From assembly GCF_900112765.1 (NCBI RefSeq), contig NZ_FOMZ01000002.1, forward strand, positions 186,001 through 250,000: a DNA stretch of 64,000 bases, written 5' to 3'. Made by a program: the position numbers and the translations under genes. A model generated the notes under the pieces. The model had not been told where the DNA came from and did not search any database. It worked only from the letters and a program-made list of their open reading frames with translations. Positions 44,033-52,239 of this stretch are shown in pieces. How positions within the stretch are numbered: position 1 is the stretch's first letter; each line of letters begins with the position of its first letter. This stretch comes from Actinopolyspora alba (GTDB taxonomy: Bacteria > Actinomycetota > Actinomycetes > Mycobacteriales > Pseudonocardiaceae).

Positions 44033-44419
44033 TCAGTGCTGTCCCGCCATTCCCGAGCGGTGGGCCGAGTTGGCCTCCGGCAACGCCGCGACCCCTACGA
44101 TCACGGCCAGCACTCCCACCACCCAGGAGGTCCAGGCCGCGCCGCCGAAAGCGGCGAACCCGAGTGCCCAGGGTGAGATCACCAGCAGGATCCCGAGCAG
44201 CACGTGCGCGTACTCGCTCGTTATGGATCCCGGCATCGCGAGTGACCACACTCCGGAGACTCCGAGCAGCACGCCGAGCACGATCATCGACGTCAGCGCC
44301 GCCGGACCGGTGAGAGTCCACAGCGTAGCCAGAATCAGATAGACACCGAGTATCACGGCTCCCCAGTCCTGCCACCGGGTCCACGGCCGTGTCTTCGAAC
44401 CAGCCGAACCACGAGCCAT
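44033..44419 (-). CDS. SPW-repeat membrane protein
   Basis: A 128-residue four-helix membrane protein. RWQDWGAVILGVYLILA and LLVISPWALGFA are the two halves of the SPW repeat family, common in actinobacteria and alphaproteobacteria. GAGAGGTG precedes the ATG at 44419. Function unknown. Confidence 0.9.
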   Translation of the reverse strand: MARGSAGSKTRPWTRWQDWGAVILGVYLILATLWTLTGPAALTSMIVLGVLLGVSGVWSLAMPGSITSEYAHVLLGILLVISPWALGFAAFGGAAWTSWVVGVLAVIVGVAALPEANSAHRSGMAGQH

Positions 44420-44589
44420 AGTCGATCACCTCTCCCCCCTCGTGACCGCTGGAAGCACATTTTCCTCCCTGGCCGGCCGAGCGGTCAAATTGTGAGACAG
44501 CTCGCATCGAGGGGCGGATTCCCGGCCCGTTCCGGACGCGGAGCGCGCACCGGACAACATCGACAACGGTTCGGAGGTAGCGTAGTGCC

Positions 44590-46410
44590 ATGGGTCTTGC
44601 CGACGATCGTGATCTGCTACCGCTGGGATCGGGCTTCGACATCGTTCGTAAGGGTGGCTACGACAGAGCCCAGGTCGACGAGCACCTGGAACGTATCGAC
44701 GCGGACCTGCGCCTGCTCACCTCGGATCGTGACGCGGCGGTCTCGCAGTCAGGGGAACTGTCCAAACAACTGGAATCGGCGCGCTCCGAGATCGAGAGCC
44801 TACGTGGACAGGTCGAGCGGCTGGGGAAACCGCCGACCACGATGGAAGGACTCAGCGAGCGCCTGCAACGAATGCTGCGACTCGCCCAGGAGGAAGCGGG
44901 CGAGATTCGTTCCAAAGCGGAGAGTGACGCCACCGAGCGGCGGGAGCGCGCCGAGCGGGAGGCCACCGATCTCCGCAACCGCTACGAGCAGTTGATCTCC
45001 GAGCTCGACTCACGACGCGCCGAGATGGAGTCCGAGCACCGCTCGGTTCTGGAGACCGCGAGGGCCGAGGCCGAGCGCATCACGACCGAGGCCGAGGAGA
45101 ACCGCAAGCGGGCCGACGAGGAGTCCGAGGCACGTCGCGCCCAGGTCGAGGAGGACTTCGAGATCGCCATGGCGGCTCGCCGCAGCGAGTCGATGCGAAC
45201 CCTCGCCGACCAGGAGGCCAACAGCAAGGCCGAGGCCGAGCGTCGTGTCAGCGAGGCCGCCGAGGAGGCCGACCGCAGGCTGCGGGAGGCCAGCGGGGAG
45301 GCTCACCGCCTGGTCCAGGAAGCCACCGAGGAGGCCGAGCGGCTCACCCGGGAGAGCACCGAGGCCGCGGAGCAACGCGAGCGGGAGAGCAAGCAGGCTG
45401 CCGAGCGACGCGAACGAGAGAGCATCGAGGCAGCCGAGAAACGGGAACGCGAAAGTGTCGAGGCAGCCGAGAAGCGGGAACGCGAGAGCAGGGAAGCGGC
45501 CGAGCGACGCGAACGCGAGAGCATCGAGGCCGCCGAGAAGCGCGAGCGCGACAGCAAGGCCGAAGCCGAACGCCTGGTCACCGAAGCGCAGGAACAGGCG
45601 AGGCTGACAACGCAACGTGCCACCGAGGAGGCCACCCGCCTCCTGGAGGAGGCGACCCTCGAGAGCGACCGACTGCGCCGCAGGGCCCGTGCGGACGCCG
45701 AGGAACGGATAACGGCCACCACGCGGGAGTGCGAACGGCGGTTGAGCACGGTTGACGAGCAGGTCGGCACCCTGACCGAGCTGCGTGACAGCGTGGCCGG
45801 GAAGCTGCGGGACGCGGCCGAACTGCTCGGGCAGACCACTCCGCTGCTGGACAGGCTCACCAACGACGACGAGGCGGAACAGCAGCTGCGGGAATCCGCC
45901 GCCACCGCACGCGAGACGGCCCGGTCGGAAGCGATCGCCGCGCTGGACGAGCCGGAACGGGACAGCGGGGAGCCCTCCTCGTCCGAGATTGCCGGCACGG
46001 AAACGACCGAAACCGAGACCAGCTCGGCGACCGTGGGCGCGGAGAACGGCAACACCGCGACGATACGGTTCGCACTGGCCGACATCGAGAGTTCGGGTGT
46101 CCCGCTCGCCGATCCGTCCGGCAACGGTCACGCCGGACCGGAAACCGCCGATTCCACCACCGACGGGAAAGCGGGCTCCAACGGGACGGAGCCGAGCGGG
46201 AAGGCATCACTGGAGGCGGCTACCGAAAAGATCGATCGTTCGAAGCTCCCGCAGCGGGGAACGGACGCGAACGGGGGCGTGGACGCCCACGACCCACCGA
46301 CCAGGCGGATCCCACTTCCCGACCTCGGGAACGGCTCGGCACCGACGGGGGACGACGACTCGGGAACCGAGCCGGAGCACGGCTCCGATCAGCCCGTTCA
46401 GCAGCACTGA
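44590..46410 (+). CDS. DivIVA-like coiled-coil protein with hendecad repeats
   Basis: 606 residues from ATG 44590 (GGAGGTAG upstream). The N-terminus FDIVRKGGYDRAQVDEHLER resembles the DivIVA/Wag31 membrane-targeting segment. Residues 35-430 are an almost unbroken, highly charged coiled coil. At 255-320 six consecutive 11-residue units of the form ESxxAAExRER occur. The last about 150 residues are acidic and disordered (repeated Thr/Glu/Asp/Gly). Related proteins (FilP, Scy, DivIVA) organise polar growth in actinomycetes. A specific role is inferred. Confidence 0.82.
   Translation: MGLADDRDLLPLGSGFDIVRKGGYDRAQVDEHLERIDADLRLLTSDRDAAVSQSGELSKQLESARSEIESLRGQVERLGKPPTTMEGLSERLQRMLRLAQEEAGEIRSKAESDATERRERAEREATDLRNRYEQLISELDSRRAEMESEHRSVLETARAEAERITTEAEENRKRADEESEARRAQVEEDFEIAMAARRSESMRTLADQEANSKAEAERRVSEAAEEADRRLREASGEAHRLVQEATEEAERLTRESTEAAEQRERESKQAAERRERESIEAAEKRERESVEAAEKRERESREAAERRERESIEAAEKRERDSKAEAERLVTEAQEQARLTTQRATEEATRLLEEATLESDRLRRRARADAEERITATTRECERRLSTVDEQVGTLTELRDSVAGKLRDAAELLGQTTPLLDRLTNDDEAEQQLRESAATARETARSEAIAALDEPERDSGEPSSSEIAGTETTETETSSATVGAENGNTATIRFALADIESSGVPLADPSGNGHAGPETADSTTDGKAGSNGTEPSGKASLEAATEKIDRSKLPQRGTDANGGVDAHDPPTRRIPLPDLGNGSAPTGDDDSGTEPEHGSDQPVQQH
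45352..45549 (+). repeat. Six tandem 33-bp units inside the coiled-coil gene
   Basis: 198 bp encoding six 11-residue repeats (ESTEAAEQRER, ESKQAAERRER, ESIEAAEKRER, ESVEAAEKRER, ESREAAERRER, ESIEAAEKRER). The units differ at synonymous sites, so they are not a very recent expansion. Confidence 0.9.
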
Positions 46411-46417
46411 CCGGACA

Positions 46418-46437
46418 CCCCGGTTACCTCACCGGGG
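46418..46437. terminator. Short hairpin between convergent genes
   Basis: CCCCGGT pairs with ACCGGGG around a 6-nt loop, 8 nt after the coiled-coil gene stop. It may serve both converging transcripts. Confidence 0.5.
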
Positions 46438-46478
46438 CGGCCCGGTGTGCCCGTAGCGTTCCGGTGGGTGGTCGTCGT

Positions 46479-47297
46479 TCATTCGCCCAACCACTCCCGC
46501 ACGGCGTGGGCGAACGCCTCGGGGGTCTCCAGCGGGGAGAGGTGCCCGGCTTCGGGCAGAGTGACGACCTCGGAGCGGGGCAGCAGCGCCGCCGTGTCAC
46601 GCGCGGACCGGGGTGGGCAGAGGGTGTCCTCGGTGCCTGCCAGCACCAGGGCCGGCCCCCGGTAGGCGCGCAGCGTCTCGGAGCTGTCCGGGCGGTTCGC
46701 CATGGCACGCTGTGCCCACGCGACCCCGGCGGGAGGCTGTTGCTCGACCAGTTCGCGTGCCTGCTCGACCACGTTGCCGCGCCGCTGCCGGGTGGTGTCG
46801 CCGAGGATCCCCGGCAGGGTGTTCTCGGCCAGCCAGCCCGTGATCCCCTCCCGCTCGGCCCGATCGGCGATCCGCAGCCGGTTGTCGCGCTGTTCGGCGG
46901 AGTCCGCCTCCGCCTTGGTGTCGGCTAGGATCATCCCCTCGAGCCGCTCCGGCGCCTTGCGGGCCATCGCCATCGCCACGTAGCCGCCCATGGAACACCC
47001 CGCCACGTACGCCCGCCGCAACCGCAGCTGGTCGAGCAGCGCGAGCACGTCCTCGGCGACCGTTTCCATGCCGGGTTCTTCCGGAACGGTCCGCTGTGGG
47101 TCGTCGGAGGTGAGTTCGCTCGTGGCGGCTTCCCGCGAGGAGCGCTGCCCCATCCCGCGTTGATCGGGGGCGATGACTCTGACGTGGTCCTCGAGTTCCG
47201 TACGCACCCCCTGCCACATCCGTGCGTCCACCGGGAACGCGTGCAGCAGCACGACCGGCGTCCCGATTCCAGACTCGACGTAGTGCACGATCTCCAT
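46479..47297 (-). CDS. Alpha/beta-fold hydrolase
   Basis: 272 residues from ATG 47297. The nucleophile elbow is AGCSMGGYVAMA (Ser about 123), the oxyanion segment LLHAFPVDARMW, the acid in AGTEDTLCPP and the histidine in PEAGHLSPLETP. The order and spacing match 3-oxoadipate enol-lactonase/haloperoxidase-like hydrolases. Substrate unknown. Convergent with the coiled-coil gene; divergent from GNAT. Confidence 0.88.
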   Translation of the reverse strand: MEIVHYVESGIGTPVVLLHAFPVDARMWQGVRTELEDHVRVIAPDQRGMGQRSSREAATSELTSDDPQRTVPEEPGMETVAEDVLALLDQLRLRRAYVAGCSMGGYVAMAMARKAPERLEGMILADTKAEADSAEQRDNRLRIADRAEREGITGWLAENTLPGILGDTTRQRRGNVVEQARELVEQQPPAGVAWAQRAMANRPDSSETLRAYRGPALVLAGTEDTLCPPRSARDTAALLPRSEVVTLPEAGHLSPLETPEAFAHAVREWLGE

Positions 47298-47491
47298 AAT
47301 GCCGTAACGGATCACCGCACGCGCGGTGCGGTGATCTTCCCGTACGTACTTGCCGGGACCGCGCGCTTGCCGGGACAGGGTGGAAACCCGCTGCCCGGAG
47401 CAGCGTGCACCAGGACGAGTCACCACGGGGGTGCACGGACCGAACGAGTGATCGGAATACCCGCCTTCCCGAAAGAAGAACCAGTGTTCAC

Positions 47492-48013
47492 ATGAGCGAT
47501 GAGCGCATCACGGAACGCCTTCGACTGCGCCCGCCCCATCCTTCGGACGAAGCCGCGGTCACGGCGATGCACACCGATCCCCGCACCAACAGACATCGCG
47601 CCGCCGGAGTCCCCCAACCGGAGCAGGTGCGCTCCGATCTCGGCGACTGGATACGGCGCTGGAACAGCGACGGCATCAGCTACTGGGTGGTGGAGTCGCT
47701 GACCGAGGAGGGACTGCTCGGGGTAGGTGGACTCCGGCGAATCGAACTCGAAACCGAACCGGCTCTCAACCTCTACTACAGGTTCCGCCCCGAAGCGTGG
47801 AACAGGGGATATGCGGTGGAAATGGCCACCGCGGCCCTGGAACTGGCCGAAGAACGATGTCCTCGCCTGCCGGTGGTACTCAGAACCAGACCGACCAACG
47901 GGCCCGCGCTGCGGGTGGCCGAGAAACTGGGATTCGAGTTCGCGGCCTCACGTGTAACCGATGGAGCCGAGGAGTGGATTTATCGACACGCCGGGCCGGA
48001 AACTTCTCACTGA
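47492..48013 (+). CDS. GNAT-family N-acetyltransferase (RimJ/RimL type)
   Basis: 173 residues from ATG 47492. SDERITERLRLRPPHPSDEA at the N-terminus, YRFRPEAWNRGYAVEMATAA (acetyl-CoA pyrophosphate loop region) and TRPTNGPALRVAEKLGFEF are typical of the RimJ/L subgroup (Acetyltransf_3). It stands alone. Substrate may be a protein N-terminus or small amine; not determinable. Confidence 0.9.
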   Translation: MSDERITERLRLRPPHPSDEAAVTAMHTDPRTNRHRAAGVPQPEQVRSDLGDWIRRWNSDGISYWVVESLTEEGLLGVGGLRRIELETEPALNLYYRFRPEAWNRGYAVEMATAALELAEERCPRLPVVLRTRPTNGPALRVAEKLGFEFAASRVTDGAEEWIYRHAGPETSH

Positions 48014-48068
48014 AAATCTTCCGACCCGGTCGCTGTCGGGTCCGGCAGGTGAATCCCGCCGCGGACTC

Positions 48069-48818
48069 TCAGGAGTCCACGATCGTCACCTGGTGGGTGT
48101 CGACCTCACCGTCCCAGTAGCGGGGCAACGGGGTGGGAACGTCCGGGGCGACCGCGCTGACGACGGCGTCGAGCGCCTGGTCGGCCTTGCCTACCCACAG
48201 GTGCTTGGTGTCGGGGAATCCGGTGACCTCGGCCTGGGTCAGCGGGGCGAACCTCCGGCGTGCCTCATCGGGACGCAAGTAGTCGTCGAATTCCGGGATC
48301 AGGGCGTGCACCGGTTTGCCGGACTCGGCCCAGGCACGCAGATGTCGCTCTTCGCTCCAGCGCAGCGGTGGTGAGAGGAGCACCGCGCCCGTGACCGACG
48401 GGTCCAGGCCGTGCACCAGCGTCAGATCGGTGCCGAAGGACCAGCCGAGCAACCAGACATCGGGCAGATCGTGGAACTCGGCGTACTCCAGGGCCGCGGC
48501 GACGTCGAAGCGTTCCGAGTCACCGTTGTCGAAGGCACCGTCGCTGCGGCCCGCCTCGCTCGCGGTACCGCGCGTGTTGAAACGCAACACGGCGAGATCG
48601 GCCAACGCGGGCAGGCGCCAGGCCGCCTTCCGCAGCAGATGCGAGTCCATCATCCCACCGTGGGTGGGAAGCGGGTGCAGACACACCAGGGTGGCTCGGG
48701 GAGAACGGTGCTGTGGCAGGGCGAGTTCGCCCACCAGCCGCAGCCCGTCCGCGGTGTGCAGCGTGATCGGCTCACGGCGGCCCGGGAGCACGGTGTTGGC
48801 GCGGATTTCGGTGCTCAT
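48069..48818 (-). CDS. Alpha/beta hydrolase, dienelactone-hydrolase-like
   Basis: 249 residues from ATG 48818. LVCLHPLPTHGGMMDSHLLR, RFNTRGTASEAGRSDGAFDN, nucleophile WLLGWSFGTDLTLVH (Ser in G-W-S-F-G) and DTKHLWVGKADQALDAV for the Asp region match the family annotated as alpha/beta hydrolases related to XynA/serine peptidases of the DLH superfamily. Cytoplasmic by lack of a signal. Substrate unknown. Confidence 0.87.
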   Translation of the reverse strand: MSTEIRANTVLPGRREPITLHTADGLRLVGELALPQHRSPRATLVCLHPLPTHGGMMDSHLLRKAAWRLPALADLAVLRFNTRGTASEAGRSDGAFDNGDSERFDVAAALEYAEFHDLPDVWLLGWSFGTDLTLVHGLDPSVTGAVLLSPPLRWSEERHLRAWAESGKPVHALIPEFDDYLRPDEARRRFAPLTQAEVTGFPDTKHLWVGKADQALDAVVSAVAPDVPTPLPRYWDGEVDTHQVTIVDS

Positions 48819-48987
48819 CGTCGCGATCCTGCCACGAAGGGGTGAGTTCTCGTAGTCGGGTCAGCACCGGAGTTCCCCGGCTCACTCCGGGAGCGGGCTG
48901 CGGTTCGTCCGCTTCGGAGCTCGACGGGCACGGCCGGCGCTCCGGCCGGTAGCGGACCCCGTGGTGGAGCACCGCCCGACGGGTCTC

Positions 48988-49296
48988 TTACCGGAGGCCG
49001 AATCCGCGTCCACTGCGTTTGCGGCCGTTCCAGCATCCGGTGTGCCAGTGGCGGCGGTCCCGAACGGTGCCGTACTCGTCGGCGGGCCAAGCGACGACGT
49101 GTCCCACACCGGGACGTATCTCGTGGTCACAGCCGGGGCAGCGGTAGTCCTTCTGCGCCTGGGCTGCCGGCACGGTTCGCACGATCCAGTCACCGTCCGG
49201 CCCCGTCTCGGTACGCGCGAAACCGAAACCGGACCCGAGCGGGCGCGCCGTGGAATCCGGTCGACGAGAACTCTTGGGGCGGTTGCGGCGAGGCAC
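48988..49296 (-). CDS. Conserved actinobacterial zinc-ribbon protein
   Basis: 102 residues from GTG 49296. The core DYRCPGCDHEIRPGVGHVVA, then WPADEYGTVRDRRHWHTGCW, has Cys-x2-Cys and His-x4-Cys type ligands for one zinc. This protein family is found throughout actinomycetes and is often labelled ATP/GTP-binding, without visible basis here. The Arg-rich ends could contact nucleic acid. Function unknown. Confidence 0.82.
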   Translation of the reverse strand: MPRRNRPKSSRRPDSTARPLGSGFGFARTETGPDGDWIVRTVPAAQAQKDYRCPGCDHEIRPGVGHVVAWPADEYGTVRDRRHWHTGCWNGRKRSGRGFGLR

Positions 49297-49443
49297 GTCC
49301 CAACGTTAACCGGCGGGTTCAGCCCCCGAAAGCACCTCCCCGGCCGGGGTGTCCACGAGTGGCTCCATCTGAGGGCTGTTCGCGATCGGGGGGTTCGCCC
49401 ACCCGGGCCGAGCTGCCTCGCCTTTCCCGCTCGTGTCGGGGCT

Positions 49444-49470
49444 GCGTAAATTTCCCACGAAATCGCCGGG
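49444..49470. repeat. Degenerate short palindromic element
   Basis: CGTAAATTTCCCACGAAATCG, the same family as 16775-16800, with a changed centre. It sits distal to hairpin copy D, as at 16.8 and 41.0 kb. Confidence 0.5.
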
Positions 49471-49510
49471 CCCTCGGTGCGGTACCGAGTCGCACCACGA
49501 CCGCAGTGGA

Positions 49511-49646
49511 AACTCCCACCACCCTCGCAGCAGGACCGACCGCGGGTTCTCCCGTGCGGCTCTCGCGAGGACGCCGGAGACGTTGTGTAGTTGCCCTACC
49601 CGGTGTCTCCGGACCCGCAGCGAGAGCCGTGCGCGAGGTTCCGCCA
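49511..49646 (+). repeat. 3'-UTR hairpin element, copy D (downstream of DUF3558-like gene)
   Basis: Outer arms CGGCTCTCGC/GCGAGAGCCG are retained, but the middle stem is CCGGAGAC/GTCTCCGG rather than CCGAC/GTCGG: both sides changed together. Apical GTAG/CTAC kept. The tail ends 42 nt from the stop at 49689. The 49297-49688 gap contains only this and the palindrome. Confidence 0.8.
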
Positions 49647-49688
49647 AGTGAGGGCCCGAGACAACCACGGTGCCGACTTCGTGCCGGG

Positions 49689-50744
49689 TCACCGTTTCGG
49701 GAGTTCGGGCCAGACGTGTTCGGCCAGCCCACGAGCGTACTCGCACGCCCGCACCCCGTCGGCCTCCGGCAGAAAGACCACCAGCATCGCGACCTCGACC
49801 TCACCGGCAGTGGGACCACCGAACGGGATGTGGCCGGTCTCCGCTGCGCACAGCCCCACCTTCGGGTCGTCACCGATGATGTCGACCACGGTACGTCTGC
49901 CCGCGGTGCGCTCCACGACAGCCGTGGCGTCCCGCCTGCGCGGTGGTTCTCCAGCGGTGAGCGTCAGTTCGACGCTGGGCACCCGGATGCTCTCACCGCC
50001 CCAACGACACCGGTGCCCGGCGGGACTCGCCCGCCGCTCGGCTCGCCGCAGCCCCGCGACCCGGTGCACGACCTCCGTCGGCAGGAGCCCGCACGAATCC
50101 GTCCTGGCCAGCGAGTTCGGCGGAAAGTCCCGGTGCTCGACCCCACCGGCCAGCACGGCCTCGGCGGCGGCCTCCGCTCCCGAGCCGGCCACGGTGCACA
50201 GCCCCACCTCCGGATCGCCGGACAGCAGGTCGACGTCGACACTCATGGCGATTCCGTCCGAGAACAGGATCCGCCTGCCGCAGTGCTCGGGAACCGGCTG
50301 CTCGTCGACCACCCGGAGGCCACCGACGTGCCGAACGGGATTGTCGGAGGTCAACTCAGCGGCGTTCACGTCCTGCAGCCGTCCCACGGCCAGTTGCAAC
50401 AGTCCGCCGGACTCCGGACGCAGGTGGAACAGGCAGTAGTCCAACGAGACGGTGTCCGCACGATTCACTTTTCCGAACCGTTCGAGCCGCCGGGCCCGCA
50501 GCAGCCCGCACGGATCGAGCGTGGCCAGGTCTCCCAGCACCGCGCTGGAGACCCCCCGCTCTCCCCTACGCGTGGAATCCCCGGACGGAAACACCGCACA
50601 ACCGGCGAGCAGTCCGAACAACAGTCCGAGCACCACGAACGATCGGATGCCTCGGTAACGCGGGCGCGTGGCCCCGCGTCCTCCACCGGGGAACGTGCGG
50701 AACGGTTCGCGCACCGGAACTGTTCGAGATGTCGTCGGGCTCAC
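49689..50744 (-). CDS. Lipoprotein with duplicated DUF3558-like domain
   Basis: 351 residues from ATG 50744, which overlaps the dhaM stop (ATGA). A hydrophobic segment SFVVLGLLFGLLAGC ends in a lipobox (Cys about 49) after a basic N-terminus. Two domains begin LATLDPCGLLRA and ARTDSCGLLP, the LDPC-type motif of DUF3558 proteins of mycobacteria and relatives, each with paired cysteines (DYCLF, EHCGR, GLCTV; HRCRW, GLCAA). Probably cell-surface. The coupling to dhaM is surprising and its meaning unknown. Confidence 0.8.
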   Translation of the reverse strand: MSPTTSRTVPVREPFRTFPGGGRGATRPRYRGIRSFVVLGLLFGLLAGCAVFPSGDSTRRGERGVSSAVLGDLATLDPCGLLRARRLERFGKVNRADTVSLDYCLFHLRPESGGLLQLAVGRLQDVNAAELTSDNPVRHVGGLRVVDEQPVPEHCGRRILFSDGIAMSVDVDLLSGDPEVGLCTVAGSGAEAAAEAVLAGGVEHRDFPPNSLARTDSCGLLPTEVVHRVAGLRRAERRASPAGHRCRWGGESIRVPSVELTLTAGEPPRRRDATAVVERTAGRRTVVDIIGDDPKVGLCAAETGHIPFGGPTAGEVEVAMLVVFLPEADGVRACEYARGLAEHVWPELPKR

Positions 50745-51460
50745 CCTTCGAAATCGCGGTCGGCCAGTTCGGTCACACGTCGCAGCGCCGACTCGGCGTC
50801 CGGGCCGGTGGCCTGGAGCCCGATGCGGTCGCCCTTGCGCGCCCCGAGCCCCATGACGCCGAGCACGCTGCGGGCATCCGCGGAGTTCCCACCCGCTGTG
50901 ACGGTGACCTCCGCGTCGAGCCCGGTCAACACGCGCGCCAACAGCGCGGCGGGTCTGGCGTGCAGTCCCGCTTCGTTGCGCAGGACCAGGTCCTGTTTCG
51001 CTCGCGGAGATGTCGTGACGGAGGACTGGGTTCCGGAATCCGTACCTTCAGCCGCGGTGGTCGCCTGTTCGGGGGAATCGACGGTGCCCCCCACGGCACG
51101 CTCCGCCGCGTCGACAACGGTTTTCAGCCCGTCGCCTCCCTGTGCCGAGGCAGCGGCGGCGACGGCACCCTCGACGAGCGGGGCCTCCGCCACCACGGCG
51201 GTGTCCGGATCGGGCAACGACTCGACGGCGAGTTCCGCCGTCATGCGGGCACTGCCCAGGTCGTACAGCAACACCACCCCCGCACCGGTCTCGGCATCGG
51301 CCAGTGCGGCCGACGTCGCCTCGAAGTCGGTTCCGAGTCCTCCGGCCGACATACCGCCCGCGGGTTCGACCCTGACGTCGGGAGCGAGTTGCCCCAACAG
51401 TTCGACGACACCGCGCGCGAGGGCGTCGCTGTGCGAAACGATCACGAGTCCGACCGGCAT
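50741..51460 (-). CDS. dhaM: PTS-dependent dihydroxyacetone kinase phosphotransferase subunit DhaM
   Basis: 239 residues. An EIIA-Man-like domain (about 1-130) with phosphorylatable His10 in GLVIVSHSDALARG is joined by a Thr/Ser linker to an HPr-like domain (about 155-239) with His167 in NEAGLHARPAALLA. It passes phosphate from the PTS to DhaL-ADP. There is no C-terminal enzyme I fragment as in E. coli DhaM. ATG 51460 overlaps the dhaL stop (TGATG); a GTG one codon earlier is the alternative. Confidence 0.93.
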   Translation of the reverse strand: MPVGLVIVSHSDALARGVVELLGQLAPDVRVEPAGGMSAGGLGTDFEATSAALADAETGAGVVLLYDLGSARMTAELAVESLPDPDTAVVAEAPLVEGAVAAAASAQGGDGLKTVVDAAERAVGGTVDSPEQATTAAEGTDSGTQSSVTTSPRAKQDLVLRNEAGLHARPAALLARVLTGLDAEVTVTAGGNSADARSVLGVMGLGARKGDRIGLQATGPDAESALRRVTELADRDFEG

Positions 51461-52095
51461 CACTCGGCTCCTTCGACGTCGGCGAACGCGGCCAGTAACA
51501 AGGCCACGGAACGGGCCCCCGGGTCGAGGTGCCCGGCGCTGCGGTCCCCGAGGTAGGAAGCGCGCCCCTTCCTGGCGACCAGCGGCACGGTGGAGCGGGC
51601 CCCCACCTCGGCCGCCTCGGCCGCCGCCGACAGCGTCGCGGCCGGTTCACCACCCCGGCCCGCGCTCTCCTCCGCGGCACGCACGGCGGGAAGCAGCGCG
51701 TCGATCATCGTCTTGTCCTCGGGTTCCGCCTTGCCGCGGGCCACGACCCCGTCCACCCCCGCACGCAACGAGGCCGCGAGCGCCGTACCGTCGAGCGATT
51801 CGGCGTCCCCCGCGGTGGATGCCGCGCGCAGGAATGCGGTACCGAACAACGGGCCGGAGGCCCCACCCACGGAGGAGATCAGGGTGGTGGCCACCAGTTT
51901 GAGAACGGCACCGGGTGTGGGCGGCTCGGCGAGTTCCAGCTGTGCCACCACCGCGCGGAAACCCCGGTCCATGTTCTCCCCGTGATCGCCGTCACCGATA
52001 GCTCTGTCCAGTTCGACCAGCTCGTCGCGGTGGGCAGACATCACCTCGGCACCCCGACGTACCGCGGCGATGACTTCTCGTGCCGTGCAAGACAT
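51460..52095 (-). CDS. dhaL: Dihydroxyacetone kinase subunit DhaL
   Basis: 211 residues from ATG 52095 (GAGG upstream). The ADP/Mg site is DRAIGDGDHGENMDRGF, with three Asp/His-type ligands; SSVGGASGPLFGTAFLRA and the C-terminal DPGARSVALLLAA complete the fold. DhaL holds ADP as a cofactor that DhaM rephosphorylates, then phosphorylates dihydroxyacetone bound to DhaK. It follows dhaK after 144 bp and overlaps dhaM. Confidence 0.94.
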   Translation of the reverse strand: MSCTAREVIAAVRRGAEVMSAHRDELVELDRAIGDGDHGENMDRGFRAVVAQLELAEPPTPGAVLKLVATTLISSVGGASGPLFGTAFLRAASTAGDAESLDGTALAASLRAGVDGVVARGKAEPEDKTMIDALLPAVRAAEESAGRGGEPAATLSAAAEAAEVGARSTVPLVARKGRASYLGDRSAGHLDPGARSVALLLAAFADVEGAE

Positions 52096-52239
52096 GCGGT
52101 CCTCTATCCTGTCTTCGGGAGTCCTCACGCGACAGCCGGAGAACTCACGCGGGAATACGGCGGTGACGAACCACCGGTGCGGCAGCGACGCCGGACAGCG
52201 TCGCGCCCCGCCGAACGGATCATTCACGGGCCCCGTGTC

